From Planctomycetaceae bacterium (GTDB lineage: Bacteria > Planctomycetota > UBA1135 > GCA-002686595), in contig JABWBL010000041.1 in NCBI GenBank assembly GCA_013360535.1, positions 1 through 13,236 of the forward strand: DNA of 13,236 bases, read 5' to 3'. A program made the position numbers and the translations under genes. Below, in pieces: positions 8,701 to 13,236 of this stretch. The notes beneath the pieces were generated by a model that made no database searches, was not told the origin of the DNA, and worked only from the letters and a program-made list of their open reading frames with translations. The first letter of the stretch is position 1; the number at the start of each line of letters is the position of its first letter.

Positions 8701-8954
8701 TCTCCGCTCCACGCCAACGCCTCGACCCCACGTTCGGGCTGGCGCACGACGTCGGCGTGGAAGTGCTCGCGTCCACCTTGCGCGGCGCGAATCTGAACGA
8801 AACCCAGGCGGTCGGCGCTCGCGACCCATGCAGCGTCGGGACTGAGCGCGATCGCGGTGATGCGGTGGGTGTGTCCCGCCGACGGAAGCGCGAGGCGCGC
8901 CTGCGGAAGTGCCTGCGCGTTCGACGCAAGCGCGAGCAGCAGTGTGGCGAGCAT
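5751..8954 (-). CDS. Exported WD40-propeller/caspase (C14) protein, operon gene 2
   Basis: A 1067-residue protein. The ATG at 8954 overlaps the TGA of the upstream protease gene by one base (TGATG), with GAGG about 9 nt upstream. 'MLATLLLALASNAQA' is a good signal peptide, cut before LPQ. Residues about 25-640 are WD40-like blades ('HRITAIALSPDAAWVASAD' at the front, 'LWLGCDDGRVQVLDATTG' near the end). The intact family linker 'GEWVVATPDGRFDAS' lies at Trp645. An Ig-like part carries 'ELRLFHNGKRV' (His746). The caspase domain spans about 818-1067, with His898 in 'YYAGHG' and Cys953 in 'LLDACQSGGALE'. Glu960 sits at Cys+7, where metacaspases have the acidic S1 residue, so basic P1 specificity is likely (inference). 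The C-terminal half is clearly homologous to the protein at 1021-4290 (shared 'RGAAEEKAIAQLAR' and 'PASYG-G-DFP'), while the propellers differ strongly. Reading further upstream in frame would overlap the protease gene and is rejected. Confidence 0.9.
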   Translation of the reverse strand: MLATLLLALASNAQALPQARLALPSAGHTHRITAIALSPDAAWVASADRLGFVQIRAAQGGREHFHADVVRQPERGVEALAWSGDANFVATAASEAVTVVELRTMEVFARLPLEGASDVSDDFGSDTLLAAGITKGRWWLARVRPQEVEADELVGGPCSDAAAGLARLTRHGTRACVALADGSAKLVDLKSGELTLEFPAADAVRGFLPDGRLLSLSTDPQDKKIQRLAWRDGASGVVLGTRDFVAGSEFYSQRVWWHGASGFSLPIVDSQLRRFSGEELSAPAPLPIELDRLVGAPGRQPGEWIVSLGTPAGVNRYELGFYDERKQAIVERWEGRTDAVRSMRAEVGANEMWLGGAHPARVSWSDAGMSVAPLPAQPQLVARLPGGGLLVARAEPHEVQFLAANGVVEARLSLGEGQYPQEILLDPTGRHAAVRTWNRLHLVAIEPRTLKWSKDVGASSVTFTALGAVVFSPDGERVAVSGYRTHTSPDNSLRVDGELALFEVADGRVAWTAPLAIAQMRFVLDGTQIGGIHGDHNQYVSVSAATGELKRRPYWESRLGGHRGTWLQSGKLAAVGSGTTVFLTRPDDGYCERQIQVPDWTYSALAFGPEDRHLWLGCDDGRVQVLDATTGALVATVATLEAGEWVVATPDGRFDASPKALDELYYVRGREALPLAAFSEAFYTPRLLPRVLSGEVLPPPKVELAKLEAPPRVELLAVGPDSANGSFEVLLRSHGSRAPAELRLFHNGKRVSLSGKPEKDSDSTAKATASFSLKHSLELVPGPNVLRLVALTSQRTESAPAELTLERGGATAVRPRLFLLACGVNEYANPKYNLNYARADAEAFSSAWRERTGGLFEQVDVTLALDSDVTRVGLAQHFERIAASASPTDVFVFYYAGHGVIDGRGAFHLAPHDVMQLYGDDAGLAQKGVPTKDLLAWSQAIRAQKQLFLLDACQSGGALEGLAQRGAAEEKAIAQLARASGTHWLVASGAEQFAAEFKTLGHGLFTYATLEALSGAAAGDDRQLTVLELSSYLETRVPELALEHRGAQQYPASYGSGHDFPIALSRP

Positions 8955-10396
8955 CAGTCGTGCCTCAACTCGACCATCAGCGGAACGACGTCGCCCGCGG
9001 GCGGCTTGGACAACGCGAAGCCGATCTCGCTCGCCGCGTAGCGCACTCGCTCGCGCGAAATCAACCTCTCGCCCAGGGCCGCCTTGACGCGCGTCGAGAG
9101 CGTGCCTGCACCCGCTTTCAACTTCGCAAGCAGCTCCTTCGTGTCGATCGGCCGCGCGGAGAAGAGCAGGAGCAGGTAGTCGGAGCCCGCCTGTTCGTCC
9201 ATGCGGATCACCTTGGTTTCCGAAGGAAAGGCCAGCGTGCTCTTGCGGCCGATGCGCGGCGACATGCCGTCGTCGAACGGCAGGATCTGCGTGATCGCGC
9301 CCGTGAGGTCCGTCGCGTAGGCGTACAAGTAGCACTCGCTCTCGGCCGTGACGCGGAAGCGGAAGCGTGTGCCGGATGGATAGCTGCGCGACATGCGGTA
9401 GGCGACGAGTTCCTCGAACTCGAGCTGCCCTTCGGCCGCGCGGTACGCCGCCATCGCTTCGCCGTCGCGCTGCTCGAACGTGAGCTTGCCGCCGAGCCAC
9501 GCCTGCGCGAGCGTGTTGCCTTCCGCAGCCTTGTCCTCGAGTCGCGGGCCGTAGGCCTGCAGCGCACCGAGCGAATACAGCCCGTACTCGCGGTAGGGGA
9601 TCCACACGAACCCGCCGTCGGCCCAGCTCTTGCCCCAGGAATTGAGCACGCGGAACGCGCCGCCTTCGAACGTGTCGTCGTAACCGACGACGAGCATCGC
9701 ATGGCGGCCGTGCTGTCCGCTCGGTCCGTTGTCGGTCGGCAGTTCGCGCCACACCTTGCCCGGCTTGTAGAAGCTCTCGGGCACGATGAACGCGAGCATC
9801 ACCGGGAAACCTTCGGCCAGCGCCTTGCGCGTCGTGTTCACGCGCACCTGCGGATCCTGCTCGTCGAGGAAGTACAGCACCGCGTAGTCCTCGATGCGGT
9901 AATCGACCGCCTCGAGCAAGGCCGCCGTGCTCGGCGCCACGTTGCACGTGTAGGGCATCGTCGCTGCGCGCGGAATGCCGAGCGCCTTGAGCGTGTCGAA
10001 GCCGAGCACCGGATTCGAGCCCGCCTGACAATCGACGTCGTCCGGCGCCTTGACCATCTGGTAGAGAAACGCCGGCGAGAAAGCGATCGCGTCGAGCTTC
10101 GCCCGATCGGTGATGTCGTGCTCGAGCCCGTAGAGCACCGTGCGCATGTGGTAGCCGATCGCCCACGCCGCGCACGTGCCGTAACGGCCCTGGTCGCCGG
10201 GTGTCGGGCAGTAACGCTCGAGCGAGACGCGCGGCGGCAGCGACTCGTAGGTGCCGCGCGTGAGCAGCGGCTTGTAGGGAGTGCCGCGGTAACTCGCGGC
10301 GTCGAACACGAGGCCCGTGGCGGGGCGCTCGGGTTGGGGAGACTGGGCCAGCGCTCCGAGCAGCGCGAACACGAGAGCGAGTAGGGAGGGCAGCAT
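8954..10396 (-). CDS. Secreted papain-family (C1A) cysteine protease with DUF4384-like domain, operon gene 1
   Basis: A 480-residue protein. An in-frame TGA seven codons upstream leaves the ATG at 10396 as the first start. The signal peptide is 'MLPSLLALVFALLGALA', cut before QSPQ. Residues about 55-290 form a papain-type peptidase with all four key residues: Gln69 and Cys75 in 'DQGRYGTCAAWAI', His232 in 'GRHAMLVVGYDD', and Asn252 in 'VLNSWGKSW' followed by 'GGFVWIPY'. Residues about 345-430 match the DUF4384 pattern ('SECYLYAYATDLTG', 'ITQILPFDDG', then a 'LLLLFSARPID' strand). This domain is known mainly from proteins combined with kinase or caspase modules. The last about 50 residues are unassigned. 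No long propeptide of the papain I29 type is visible, so the activation mode is unclear. As first gene of the operon it is probably co-regulated with both caspases and could activate them or be activated by them (inference). Confidence 0.88.
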   Translation of the reverse strand: MLPSLLALVFALLGALAQSPQPERPATGLVFDAASYRGTPYKPLLTRGTYESLPPRVSLERYCPTPGDQGRYGTCAAWAIGYHMRTVLYGLEHDITDRAKLDAIAFSPAFLYQMVKAPDDVDCQAGSNPVLGFDTLKALGIPRAATMPYTCNVAPSTAALLEAVDYRIEDYAVLYFLDEQDPQVRVNTTRKALAEGFPVMLAFIVPESFYKPGKVWRELPTDNGPSGQHGRHAMLVVGYDDTFEGGAFRVLNSWGKSWADGGFVWIPYREYGLYSLGALQAYGPRLEDKAAEGNTLAQAWLGGKLTFEQRDGEAMAAYRAAEGQLEFEELVAYRMSRSYPSGTRFRFRVTAESECYLYAYATDLTGAITQILPFDDGMSPRIGRKSTLAFPSETKVIRMDEQAGSDYLLLLFSARPIDTKELLAKLKAGAGTLSTRVKAALGERLISRERVRYAASEIGFALSKPPAGDVVPLMVELRHD

Positions 10397-10457
10397 CGGG
10401 TGTCGGTAGATCGGTCAGCGGCCCCCGATGCTCCAGCCGGCCCGGCGCGCCCGCAAG

Positions 10458-10479
10458 GTTGGCGGTCCAACGACCCGCC
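10458..10479 (-). terminator. Weak hairpin between the DUF1801 gene and the protease operon
   Basis: Between the two minus-strand genes, GGCGGTC (10461-10467) can pair with GACCCGCC (10472-10479) with one bulged C, or GTTGG (10458-10462) with CCAAC (10467-10471). The alternatives exclude each other and no T-run follows. It may attenuate transcription from the DUF1801 gene into the operon. The remaining 112 bases of this gap show no clear promoter. Confidence 0.25.
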
Positions 10480-10508
10480 CGATGCGCGGTGGGCTCCCGA
10501 ACTTGGGA

Positions 10509-10940
10509 CTACGCCAGCTCGGCGATCCAGCAGCGCAGGATTTTCCGCAGCGCGGCGGCGCGGGACTTCAGCTGGGACTCGCTCTCGAGCGTGAGGACCG
10601 CACGATCGTCTCCACGCCACTCGAGCAGCGCGTCGGGATCGGGGATGCGCTCGCGCAACCCGGGCTTGGCCTTGCCGTGGACACCGAAGTGCAAGATGAC
10701 GAGCACCTTCTTCGGATCGCGCAGGTGGAGCGTGGCGAAATGGTCGCTCGTGCGGAAGCTCGGCGAGTTCCACTTCACGTCCGTGGTCACTCGCTCGTCG
10801 AGGGCCGTGACGAACGTTCTCAGCGCGCGCACGAGTCCGACTTGCGACGTCGGCAGCGCATCGATGAGCTCGTCCGCGCCGCCTGCGGTCGGCTTGCGCT
10901 CGCTCTTCCCCTTCACGGCTGCCTTCTTGCGCGTCGCCAT
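10509..10940 (-). CDS. DUF1801 domain protein
   Basis: A 143-residue cytoplasmic protein without a signal peptide. The start at 10940 is chosen because the protein then opens with a Lys/Arg-rich stretch ('MATRKKAAVKGKSERK') followed at once by the domain. The longer in-frame version to 11147 adds sequence lacking family character and would run across the divergent dehydrogenase start. Residues about 25-140 match the DUF1801 (YdhG-like) pattern: 'LIDALP...VRALRTFVTALDERVTTDVKWNSPSF', 'HFATLHLRDPKKVLVILHFG', then an amphipathic helix with 'LRKILRCWIAEL'. Members are small single-domain proteins of unknown biochemical role. The Lys/Arg-rich front could bind nucleic acid. No good Shine-Dalgarno is visible. 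It lies head to head with the dehydrogenase gene and tandem with the protease operon, 112 bases away. Confidence 0.85.
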   Translation of the reverse strand: MATRKKAAVKGKSERKPTAGGADELIDALPTSQVGLVRALRTFVTALDERVTTDVKWNSPSFRTSDHFATLHLRDPKKVLVILHFGVHGKAKPGLRERIPDPDALLEWRGDDRAVLTLESESQLKSRAAALRKILRCWIAELA

Positions 10941-10973
10941 CGTGGTGCGGCGCAGTCTACGCCACCTCGCCGC

Positions 10974-11002
10974 TTGAGAGCGCGCCCCGTGCGCCCGAGA
11001 AT
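10974..11002 (+). promoter_or_regulatory. Candidate sigma-70 promoter for the alcohol dehydrogenase gene
   Basis: TTGAGA at 10974-10979 (5 of 6 to the -35 consensus) and GAGAAT at 10997-11002 (4 of 6 to the -10) are spaced by exactly 17 bases. Transcription would begin near 11009, leaving a leader of about 30 nt before the ATG at 11041. No Shine-Dalgarno is visible in that leader. Confidence 0.5.
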
Positions 11003-11040
11003 CCCCGCTCCCTCCGATCCCCCATCCCCACGAGCCAGCC

Positions 11041-12105
11041 ATGACCAAGACTTTCGCCTCCAAGGCCTTCGGCGCCGCGAGCCCGACCGCCAAGCTTGCC
11101 CCGCTCTCGATCCAGCGGCGCGAGCCGGGTCCCAACGACGTCCACATCGAGATCCTCTACTGCGGCGTCTGCCACTCCGACCTGCATCAGGTGCGCGACG
11201 AGTGGAAGAGCGTGATGCCGACCGTCTATCCGTGCGTGCCCGGCCACGAGATCGTCGGCCGCGTCGCGCGCGTCGGCAGCGACGTGAAGAAGTTCAAGGT
11301 CGGCGACATCGCTGGCGTCGGCTGCATGGTCGATTCCTGCCGCACCTGCCCCCAGTGCAAGGCCGGTGACGAGCAGTACTGCGCGACGATGCCGACGTTC
11401 ACCTACAACTTCCCCGACAAGCACGTCGGCGGCGTCACCTACGGCGGCTACTCGGACGCGATCGTGGTCGACGAGGCCTTCGTGGTGAAGGTCCCCGCCG
11501 GGATCGATCCCGCGCGCGCCGCACCGCTCCTGTGCGCCGGCATCACGACCTACTCGCCGCTGCGCCACTGGAAGGTCGGGCCCGGCCACAAGGTCGGTGT
11601 CGTCGGCCTCGGCGGCCTCGGGCACATGGCGGTCAAGCTCGCGCGCGCGATGGGCGCGCACGTCGTCGTGTTCACGACTTCCGAGCGCAAGCGCGCCGAC
11701 GCGCTCAAGCTCGGCGCCCACGACGTGATCCTCTCGACCGACGCGCAGGCGATGCAGTCGCAGCTGGGCACCTTCGACTTCATCCTCGACACCGTGTCGG
11801 CGCCGCACGACTTCAACGCCTACCTCGAGCAGCTCAAGCTCGATGGTTCGATGGTGCTCGTCGGCGCTCCGGCCGAGCCCGTGCCGCTCGGCGTCTTCAG
11901 CCTGATCTTCAAGCGCCGGCGCCTGGGTGGTTCCGCGATCGGCGGCATCCGCGAGACTCAGGAAATGCTCGATTTCTGCGCGAAACACGGCCTCGCCGCC
12001 GACATCGAGCTGATTCCGGCCGCCAAGCTCGACGAGTGCTTCGCGCGCATGGTGAAGGGCGACGTCAAGTACCGCTTCGTGATCGACATCGCCTCGCTGA
12101 AGTGA
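11041..12105 (+). CDS. yahK: YahK-type NAD(P)-dependent zinc alcohol/aldehyde dehydrogenase
   Basis: A 354-residue, full-length medium-chain zinc alcohol dehydrogenase of the cinnamyl-alcohol type, interconverting aldehydes and primary alcohols in the cytoplasm. Catalytic zinc ligands are Cys44 ('CGVCHSDLH'), His69 with Glu70 ('PGHE') and Cys165 ('LLCAGITTYSP'). The structural zinc site is C100-x2-C103-x2-C106-x7-C114. The Rossmann glycine motif GLGGLG is at 189-194. The following strand ends in 'FTTSERKR', whose Ser/Arg/Lys suit NADPH more than NADH (inference from the YahK family). Long blocks such as 'REPGPNDV', 'GVCHSDLHQVR' and 'ETQEMLDFC' match E. coli YahK as I remember it. Its Leu codons are mostly CTC and Arg codons mostly CGC, like the genes to its left. 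It is a housekeeping-type gene with no evident link to the protease operon and ends at a strong hairpin. Confidence 0.95.
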   Translation: MTKTFASKAFGAASPTAKLAPLSIQRREPGPNDVHIEILYCGVCHSDLHQVRDEWKSVMPTVYPCVPGHEIVGRVARVGSDVKKFKVGDIAGVGCMVDSCRTCPQCKAGDEQYCATMPTFTYNFPDKHVGGVTYGGYSDAIVVDEAFVVKVPAGIDPARAAPLLCAGITTYSPLRHWKVGPGHKVGVVGLGGLGHMAVKLARAMGAHVVVFTTSERKRADALKLGAHDVILSTDAQAMQSQLGTFDFILDTVSAPHDFNAYLEQLKLDGSMVLVGAPAEPVPLGVFSLIFKRRRLGGSAIGGIRETQEMLDFCAKHGLAADIELIPAAKLDECFARMVKGDVKYRFVIDIASLK

Positions 12106-12128
12106 GCCGCGCCCCGCGCGCCAGTTCC

Positions 12129-12167
12129 ACGCCCCTCGCGACTTCCGCACGAAGTCGCGGGGGGCGT
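12129..12167. terminator. Bidirectional hairpin after the dehydrogenase gene
   Basis: Arms 12129-12145 and 12151-12167 pair over 17 positions with one G-T and a five-base loop (CGCAC). It lies between the stop of the dehydrogenase gene (12105) and the convergent stop at 12184, so it can end both transcripts. No long T-run follows on either strand. Confidence 0.7.
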
Positions 12168-12183
12168 CGGCTTGGGGCAATCC

Positions 12184-12432
12184 TCAGGAGGCCACGGGCG
12201 CGCGCGCCGTCGCCGCGAGGGCGGCGACCTTGGCGAGGAGGCGGACCCGGATCCCGCCCGGGCCGGCGAGCTGCAGGGCCGAGGCGGCCAGGTCGTACTT
12301 GTGCTTCCAGCCGGTGGGGATCTTGAGCTTGAAGCCGGTCTCGAGGTCCTCGTAGGTCTCGGCCCGGCCGGTGCCCCCCAGGGCGGCCAGGGTGAGGACC
12401 AGGGTCAGGATCCGGATCCGGGTGGTCAGCAT
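12184..12432 (-). CDS. Short exported PsbP/DUF1795-like protein, possibly truncated
   Basis: An 82-residue protein. The start at 12432 has GAGAGG 7 nt upstream and gives a good signal peptide with basic n-region ('MLTTRIRILTLVLTLAALGG', cut after GRA before ETYED). An in-frame extension to 12495 adds a Pro/Arg/Gly-rich shadow in front of the signal peptide. The mature part 'ETYEDLETGFKLKIPTGWK' resembles the first strands of PsbP/DcrB-like (DUF1795) proteins, where 'Y-x-D-x-x-x-G-F-x-I-x-x-P-x-G-W' is typical. Those proteins are usually about 150 residues or more. Here the chain stops after one further strand ('GGIRVRLLA') and an Ala-rich tail, so the gene may be broken at its 3' end. Arg codons are mostly CGG and Gly/Pro codons GGG/CCC-rich, unlike the genes to the left. 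Confidence 0.55.
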   Translation of the reverse strand: MLTTRIRILTLVLTLAALGGTGRAETYEDLETGFKLKIPTGWKHKYDLAASALQLAGPGGIRVRLLAKVAALAATARAPVAS

Positions 12433-12439
12433 CGGGGAG

Positions 12440-12445
12440 CCTCTC
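12440..12445 (-). promoter_or_regulatory. Shine-Dalgarno site of the short exported protein
   Basis: GAGAGG on the minus strand ends 7 nt before the ATG at 12432 and supports that start over the upstream in-frame alternative at 12495. Confidence 0.5.
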
Positions 12446-12546
12446 GGCGCCGGTCGGGACGGCCGCCGACCGCCAAGAAGCAAGCCCGGTGCCAAGCCTC
12501 ATGAAGGCGGTGGGAAGGCCCCGAGCCCCGCCCCGCCTCCCTCGCT

Positions 12547-12583
12547 ACCCAGGGGTTGGATACCCGGCTAGTCACCCTGGGTG
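12547..12583. promoter_or_regulatory. Two palindromic sites in a divergent intergenic region
   Basis: ACCCAGGGGT (12547-12556) and CACCCTGGGTG (12573-12583) are each palindromic (ACCC/GGGT arms) and together form a larger inverted repeat, centres about 26 bases apart. They lie in the 204-base gap between the short exported gene and the SRAP gene, a suitable place for an operator controlling either. They do not resemble known LexA boxes. The rest of this gap shows only GC-rich sequence. Confidence 0.35.
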
Positions 12584-12622
12584 GTCTGCGCGCCACCCCG
12601 GGGCCCGGCCGATTCCCCCTGC

Positions 12623-12628
12623 TACGCT
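12623..12628 (+). promoter_or_regulatory. Possible -10 element for a leaderless SRAP transcript
   Basis: TACGCT lies 8 bases before the ATG at 12637. If used as a -10, transcription would begin at or next to the start codon, which fits the lack of any Shine-Dalgarno site. There is no recognisable -35, and the match to TATAAT is only 3 of 6. Confidence 0.25.
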
Positions 12629-12636
12629 CCGGCCGC

Positions 12637-13236
12637 ATGTGCGGCCGCATGACCTTGACCCGGCCCGGGGACGCGCTCCGGACCCTGTTCGACCTCGACG
12701 CCCCCCCGGACGCGGTCCCCCGCTTCAACATCGCCCCGACCCAGAAGATCCTGGTGGTGGTCCGGGACGGGGCGACCGCCCCCGGCCTGCGGGTGGCATG
12801 GATGCGCTGGGGCCTGGTCCCGCCCTGGGCCAAGGACCCGGTGAAGGGCCCGCCCCTGATCAACGCCCGGGCCGAGACGGTGGCCGAGAAGCCGTCGTTC
12901 CGGTCGGCCTTCAAGCGGCGGCGGTGCCTGGTGCCGGCCAGCGGGTTCTACGAGTGGCGCGCCGAGGGCGGCCGCAAGCAGCCGTACTACATCTACGCGG
13001 CGGACGGCGCGCCGCTGGCCATCGCCGGGCTGTGGGAGCATTGGGAGGGGCCGGAGGGCGACGTCGTCGAGTCGTGCACGCTCCTGACCACCGAGGCCAA
13101 CGACCTCGTCCGCCCGATCCACGACCGCATGCCGGTGTTCCTGCCGCCGGCGGCGTTCGCGGACTGGCTGGACCCCGACATCGACCAGCCGGGGCCGCTG
13201 TTGGCGCTGCTCGCGCCTTACCCGGCCGCAGCCATG
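12637..13236 (+). CDS. SRAP-domain protein (YedK/HMCES-type abasic-site DNA crosslinker), 5' part
   Basis: The frame runs from ATG at 12637 to the window edge without a stop: 200 residues are visible of about 220 expected. SRAP proteins bind abasic sites in single-stranded DNA and form a stable thiazolidine DNA-protein crosslink through the N-terminal cysteine after Met removal. All hallmark residues are present: Cys2 ('MCGRM'), the 'NIAPTQ' motif, Asn76 ('INARAET'), Glu106 ('PASGFYEW') and His162 ('IHDRMPV'), plus 'MRWGLVPPW'. The family is often linked to DNA damage response genes, but none is visible here. Its promoter region contains two palindromes. By hand count about 9 of 16 Arg codons are CGG and about 13 of 20 Leu codons CTG, against mostly CGC and CTC in the dehydrogenase gene. 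Confidence 0.95.
   Translation, partial: MCGRMTLTRPGDALRTLFDLDAPPDAVPRFNIAPTQKILVVVRDGATAPGLRVAWMRWGLVPPWAKDPVKGPPLINARAETVAEKPSFRSAFKRRRCLVPASGFYEWRAEGGRKQPYYIYAADGAPLAIAGLWEHWEGPEGDVVESCTLLTTEANDLVRPIHDRMPVFLPPAAFADWLDPDIDQPGPLLALLAPYPAAAM

Larger units (their letters stand above)
1021..10396 (-). other. Four-gene exported cysteine-protease operon
   Basis: Four genes on the minus strand run without a usable gap: C1A protease (8954-10396), WD40-caspase (5751-8954), beta-helix protein (4291-5742), WD40-caspase (1021-4290). Neighbours overlap by 1 nt (TGATG), are separated by 8 nt, and abut with 0 nt (TAG-ATG), so co-transcription and translational coupling are likely. Each product begins with a hydrophobic, signal-peptide-like stretch. 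The 3' end is marked by the hairpin at 962-995. The promoter should lie in 10397-10508, but I see no convincing -35/-10 pair there, and read-through from the DUF1801 gene (10509-10940, same strand) is possible. Confidence 0.75.

Noticed and set aside
8955..10175. Upstream extension of the proximal caspase gene
   Set aside because: It would overlap the protease gene by about 1.2 kb and bury the signal peptide; the TGATG junction gives a natural start at 8954.
8909..10384. Open frame of about 490 codons on the + strand opposite the C1A protease
   Set aside because: The minus strand holds a protease with all catalytic residues; the + frame is Arg-rich with no recognisable motif.
10941..11147. 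Upstream extension of the DUF1801 gene
   Set aside because: It would cover the dehydrogenase promoter and start codon and adds no family sequence.
11532..12326. A second + strand frame inside and past the dehydrogenase gene
   Set aside because: Arg-rich out-of-frame reading of the dehydrogenase gene that crosses the terminator hairpin; no domain.
12426..13122. Minus-strand frames opposite the SRAP gene
   Set aside because: The + strand encodes SRAP with every key residue in place; the minus frames are shadows.
1..13236. CRISPR arrays, tRNA or rRNA genes, transposases, phage genes
   Set aside because: No spaced repeat series, no cloverleaf-like sequence and no transposase or integrase motifs were seen on either strand.

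Overview
This is a high-GC bacterial window that most likely comes from Planctomycetota. The evidence is gene content: a secreted protein with a P/Homo-B domain followed by a C-terminal module that I recall (from memory, not a search) as recurring in secreted proteins of marine planctomycete genomes, long WD40-plus-caspase proteins with signal peptides, weak or absent Shine-Dalgarno sites before several genes, and a very high G+C third position. I cannot assign a genus.

Layout. Positions 3-941 (+) hold the 3' end of a secreted P-domain protein. It ends at a strong hairpin (962-995) that it shares with a convergent gene set. Positions 1021-10396 (-) are one tight four-gene operon, read right to left: a secreted papain-family (C1A) cysteine protease with a C-terminal DUF4384-like domain (8954-10396), a first WD40-propeller/caspase protein (5751-8954), a beta-helix protein with an unrecognised helical C-terminal domain (4291-5742), and a second WD40-propeller/caspase protein (1021-4290). 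The junctions are a 1-nt overlap, an 8-nt gap and a 0-nt abutment. All four products start with a signal-peptide-like segment, so the set looks like an exported protease system with three cysteine peptidases of two clans. This is the most interesting part of the window. Upstream on the same strand is a small DUF1801 protein (10509-10940), and divergent from it is a YahK-type zinc alcohol dehydrogenase (11041-12105, +) that has a plausible sigma-70 promoter.

After a second strong hairpin (12129-12167) the sequence changes character. A short exported PsbP/DUF1795-like protein (12184-12432, -) and the start of an SRAP (YedK/HMCES-type) gene (12637 to the window end, +) use CGG and CTG codons much more than the rest of the window. 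This could be a genomic-island boundary or an assembly junction.

The likely working model for the operon is inference: the papain-like enzyme and the two caspases act outside the cytoplasm, the WD40 propellers and beta-helix protein give binding surfaces, and an acidic residue seven positions after each caspase cysteine predicts cleavage after Arg or Lys. No RNA genes, CRISPR arrays or insertion sequences were seen. No gene-free stretch exceeds about 205 bases.
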